A DNA stretch of 7,327 nucleotides. Source: Candidatus Neomicrothrix sp. UBA6944. GTDB taxonomy: Bacteria > Actinomycetota > Acidimicrobiia > Acidimicrobiales > Poriferisodalaceae. Location of the stretch: NCBI GenBank assembly GCA_002448715.1, contig DJZU01000015.1:14867-22193 (forward strand), given 5' to 3'. Made by a program: the position numbers and the translations under genes. The notes below the pieces were generated by a model. The model saw only the letters and a list, made by a program, of their open reading frames with translations, was not told where the DNA came from and did no database searches. Below, in pieces: positions 5,684 through 7,327 of the stretch (position 1 is the stretch's first letter; each line of letters begins with the position of its first letter).

Positions 5684-6938
5684 CAGGGATGAGCCGAGCG
5701 ACCACTTTGCCGATTTCATAAACAGATTCGGTGCCACCAGCGTCGTTATTGACAAGGTTTGTAGAAATTCGCATCACCAGCTCGGTCAAGACCCTTGATT
5801 GAATTCCTAGACGTGTGAAGCGTCTCATCAACCCTGGACGGCCCAACGCCTTGGTGGCGAGCCGCCCAAGTCGGTAGTAGTGATCGTAGTTGGAGATCAG
5901 CTGTTTCTCGTACTGACGCAACGCCAGACCATCACCGGTATCAATTGCTTGATCGATCACTGAGGCCGCAAGTTTCCCGTTGCTTAATGCTGGTTCTATG
6001 CCGTCGCCGTTAAATGGGTTTACACTGCCCGCTGCATCTCCCACGACTACCCAGTTTGGTCCTGATCTTGGCCGCACTGAAGCTCCCATAGGGAGTCGGC
6101 CTCCCTGAGGCTCACTTTCAATGTTTTTGATGTCAACATCCCAGAATTTAGGTATCTGCAAGAGCCACTCATCAAATAGATCTTGGATCGATCGAGGGTC
6201 GTTGCCGTGATGATGGCTTAGTAGCCCAACTCCGGTATTAACGGTCCCATCACCGACCGGAAACACCCATCCGTAACCTGGCAACTGCTGGCCGGCACCG
6301 TCCCGTAGATCGAAAACTGACTCGATCATGTTTTCGTTGTGTTTAGTGCTTGGGAAATAGCCGCGCATGGCAACTCCCTGGGCGTATTGTCGGGTTCTAG
6401 CAGTTCCGAGCGCCCTTCCAAATGGAGAGAGTGGCCCATCTGCGATAACCACGAATCGGGCGCGAACCTCGATCTCTCCGTCCGGTCCCGTCCCACTGCC
6501 CGTACCCGAAGCATGACAACCCCGTAGATGGCCATGTTCGACAATGGGATCTGTGACTTCAACACCTGTCCAAACTTGAGCACCAGCGTCTTCAGCCTGT
6601 GCTATCAAAATTTCGTCTAGAGATCGGCGCCGTATAACTAAGCCATGGCTGGGATGGTCATGGTCGGTCGGCCATCGCAGTTCGATGCTTTGACCATCTG
6701 CCGTCATCTTTAGTCCGTGGTGTTGATGAAAAGTTGATCTAGTGACATCAATCTGCATGTCATTCAAATGGCCGACCGCCTTTGGCGTCAGAGCATCTCC
6801 ACAAACCTTGTCGCGCGGAATCTCATTCTTCTCTAACAGCACAACCATTCGACCCGATTTCGCTGCCCAATAAGCAGCTGATGCACCGGCGGGCCCTGCC
6901 CCAATAACTAGAACTTCGGTAGAAAGACGCATAGACAT
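5673..6938 (-). CDS. menJ: Geranylgeranyl reductase family flavoprotein, MenJ-like menaquinone reductase
   Basis: A 421-residue FAD-dependent reductase. The N-terminal FAD-binding motif VIGAGPAGASAA is at 11-22 with the acidic E36 at the end of beta-2, followed by PRDKVCGDALTPKAV (41-55), which matches the RDK.CGDGLTPRAV block of mycobacterial MenJ. VVIADGPLSPFGR is at 163-175, the substrate motif LPGYGWVFPVGDG..N.GVG at 219-238, and the second FAD motif VVGDAAGSVNPFNGDGIEPAL at 298-318. MenJ saturates one isoprene unit of the menaquinone side chain; close relatives act on other prenyl lipids, so the substrate is inferred. ATG 6938 is chosen because GGAGGG sits 10 bases upstream; a second ATG at 6932 is too far from it. 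A Gly/Ser/Thr-rich loop (145-153, GTGSGTGPD) looks like a lineage-specific insertion. A cytochrome c gene lies upstream on the same strand. Confidence 0.88.
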   Translation of the reverse strand: MSMRLSTEVLVIGAGPAGASAAYWAAKSGRMVVLLEKNEIPRDKVCGDALTPKAVGHLNDMQIDVTRSTFHQHHGLKMTADGQSIELRWPTDHDHPSHGLVIRRRSLDEILIAQAEDAGAQVWTGVEVTDPIVEHGHLRGCHASGTGSGTGPDGEIEVRARFVVIADGPLSPFGRALGTARTRQYAQGVAMRGYFPSTKHNENMIESVFDLRDGAGQQLPGYGWVFPVGDGTVNTGVGLLSHHHGNDPRSIQDLFDEWLLQIPKFWDVDIKNIESEPQGGRLPMGASVRPRSGPNWVVVGDAAGSVNPFNGDGIEPALSNGKLAASVIDQAIDTGDGLALRQYEKQLISNYDHYYRLGRLATKALGRPGLMRRFTRLGIQSRVLTELVMRISTNLVNNDAGGTESVYEIGKVVARLIPDRY

Positions 6939-6948
6939 CGTCGTGTTT

Positions 6949-6954
6949 CCCTCC
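6949..6954 (-). promoter_or_regulatory. Ribosome-binding site of the menJ-like gene
   Basis: GGAGGG on the minus strand, 10 bases before ATG 6938. It is the strongest Shine-Dalgarno in the window and decides between two nearby in-frame ATGs in favour of the upstream one. Confidence 0.7.
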
Positions 6955-6956
6955 GT

Positions 6957-6972
6957 CCTAACCTGAGGTTGG
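6957..6972. promoter_or_regulatory. Short palindrome in the menJ-like leader, possible operator
   Basis: AACCTGAGGTT (6960-6970) is a perfect dyad around a central G, flanked by CC at 6957-6958 and GG at 6971-6972, so the symmetry extends with one extra T at 6959. It lies between the candidate -10 element and the ribosome-binding site (6954-6949). It could bind a dimeric regulator or form a small leader stem; no specific regulator is recognised. Confidence 0.25.
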
Positions 6973-6977
6973 AAACT

Positions 6978-7005
6978 ATTTTTGTGTAGTTCCTGGTGAA
7001 GTCAA
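6978..7005 (-). promoter_or_regulatory. Candidate sigma70-type promoter for the menJ-like gene
   Basis: On the minus strand, TTGACT (7005-7000) matches the -35 consensus at five of six positions. After 16 bases comes AAAAAT (6983-6978), a four-of-six match to TATAAT. This leaves about 40 bases of leader containing the GGAGGG ribosome-binding site. The element starts just after the cytochrome c stop, so the reductase may have its own promoter or be read through from the cytochrome gene. Confidence 0.4.
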
Positions 7006-7006
7006 C

Positions 7007-7327
7007 TTAGTGGCCGCCACCGTGGCCACCGCCCCCGATGTCTTTTCCGCCACCGAGTTCTTCCCACTCTGCGTCACGAGCGGCTAGGTCCTCATCACTG
7101 AGTTCCTCACCACTCAACACCTCGCGGATGTATCTGGCTACCGAATAAATCTTGTATTCGGTCAGTGCACCACCGAAGCCTGGCATATTTGCGCCCGTCT
7201 CACCTGAGATATGCGCCCCTCCGGGTCTATCTGTAGCTCCATAGGGATTTCCAATACCAATGCCTTCGGAACCAACGGTCAACCAAAGAATCATGTCTGC
7301 GTCAAGCTTCGGGAAAGTTAAGAGAAC
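7007..7327 (-). CDS. c-type cytochrome, C-terminal part, with Gly/His-rich tail
   Basis: The frame is open from the window edge to the TAA at 7009-7007, giving 106 visible residues; the N-terminus and the CXXCH haem-attachment motif lie outside. The visible part has TFPKLDADMILWLTVGS (4-20), then NMPGFGGALTEYKIYSVARYI (47-67), in which Met48 in MPGF is the expected axial haem ligand and the following helix is the C-terminal cytochrome c helix. Such monohaem domains carry electrons between membrane complexes on the outer face of the cytoplasmic membrane. After the helix comes an acidic linker (GEELSDEDLAARDAEWEEL) and a tail of Gly with two His (GGGGHGGGH at the end), which is unusual and could bind metal. 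The internal ATG at 7294 is not the true start. Its position upstream of a menaquinone-modifying enzyme fits a respiratory role. Confidence 0.78.
   Translation of the reverse strand, partial: VLLTFPKLDADMILWLTVGSEGIGIGNPYGATDRPGGAHISGETGANMPGFGGALTEYKIYSVARYIREVLSGEELSDEDLAARDAEWEELGGGKDIGGGGHGGGH

Noticed and set aside
5315..5755. Minus-strand open frame across the convergent junction
   Set aside because: It overlaps the ends of both the HAD and the reductase genes and shows no family features.
6339..6527. Plus-strand open frame inside the menJ-like gene
   Set aside because: It is a shadow of the reductase coding strand, with no ribosome-binding site or domain.
1..7327. tRNA, rRNA, CRISPR, IS element or phage genes
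   Set aside because: None was seen by eye. The window is almost fully occupied by housekeeping-type genes, with no repeats longer than short chance matches.

Overview
The window looks like ordinary chromosome from an actinobacterium of moderate GC (roughly 50-55% by eye), most likely from the Acidimicrobiia or a related uncultured marine or freshwater lineage. The reasons are an MshA-type glycosyltransferase followed directly by an actinobacterial YbjN protein (the order of Rv0486-Rv0487 in Mycobacterium tuberculosis), then proC and hemC-hemD (Rv0500 and Rv0510-Rv0511 in the same wider region), and a MenJ-type menaquinone reductase beside a cytochrome c. The taxon is inferred from synteny and protein character; there is no rRNA here to confirm it.

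Plus strand, 1-5609: nine genes form one tightly packed run. They are the 3' part of an mshA-like glycosyltransferase, a YbjN-family protein (GTGA overlap), proC, a divergent member of the SAM hydroxide adenosyltransferase/halogenase family (DUF62), a 29-residue single-helix membrane microprotein (ATGA overlap), a possible 53-residue protein, hemC (TTG start, TTGA overlap), hemD (TTG start, TTGA overlap) and a HAD phosphatase. Gaps are 9 bases or fewer and no terminator is evident inside, so co-transcription and translational coupling are likely. The set joins mycothiol synthesis, proline synthesis and two successive tetrapyrrole steps (porphobilinogen to uroporphyrinogen III). hemA, which commonly precedes hemC in actinobacteria, is absent; two very small ORFs sit there instead.

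Convergent junction, 5610-5672: 63 noncoding bases with weak inverted repeats and no U-tract.

Minus strand, 7327-5673: the C-terminal part of a c-type cytochrome with a Gly/His-rich tail, a 68-base spacer with a plausible sigma70 promoter, a small palindrome and a strong Shine-Dalgarno, then a MenJ-like geranylgeranyl reductase family flavoprotein. The pair points to respiratory electron transport and menaquinone side-chain saturation.

No mobile element, CRISPR array, tRNA or rRNA was seen, and no stretch over 300 bases lacks a gene. The points most worth a second look are the DUF62 homologue that seems to lack most of the family's catalytic signature, the two tiny ORFs replacing hemA, and a possible hairpin over the hemC ribosome-binding site.
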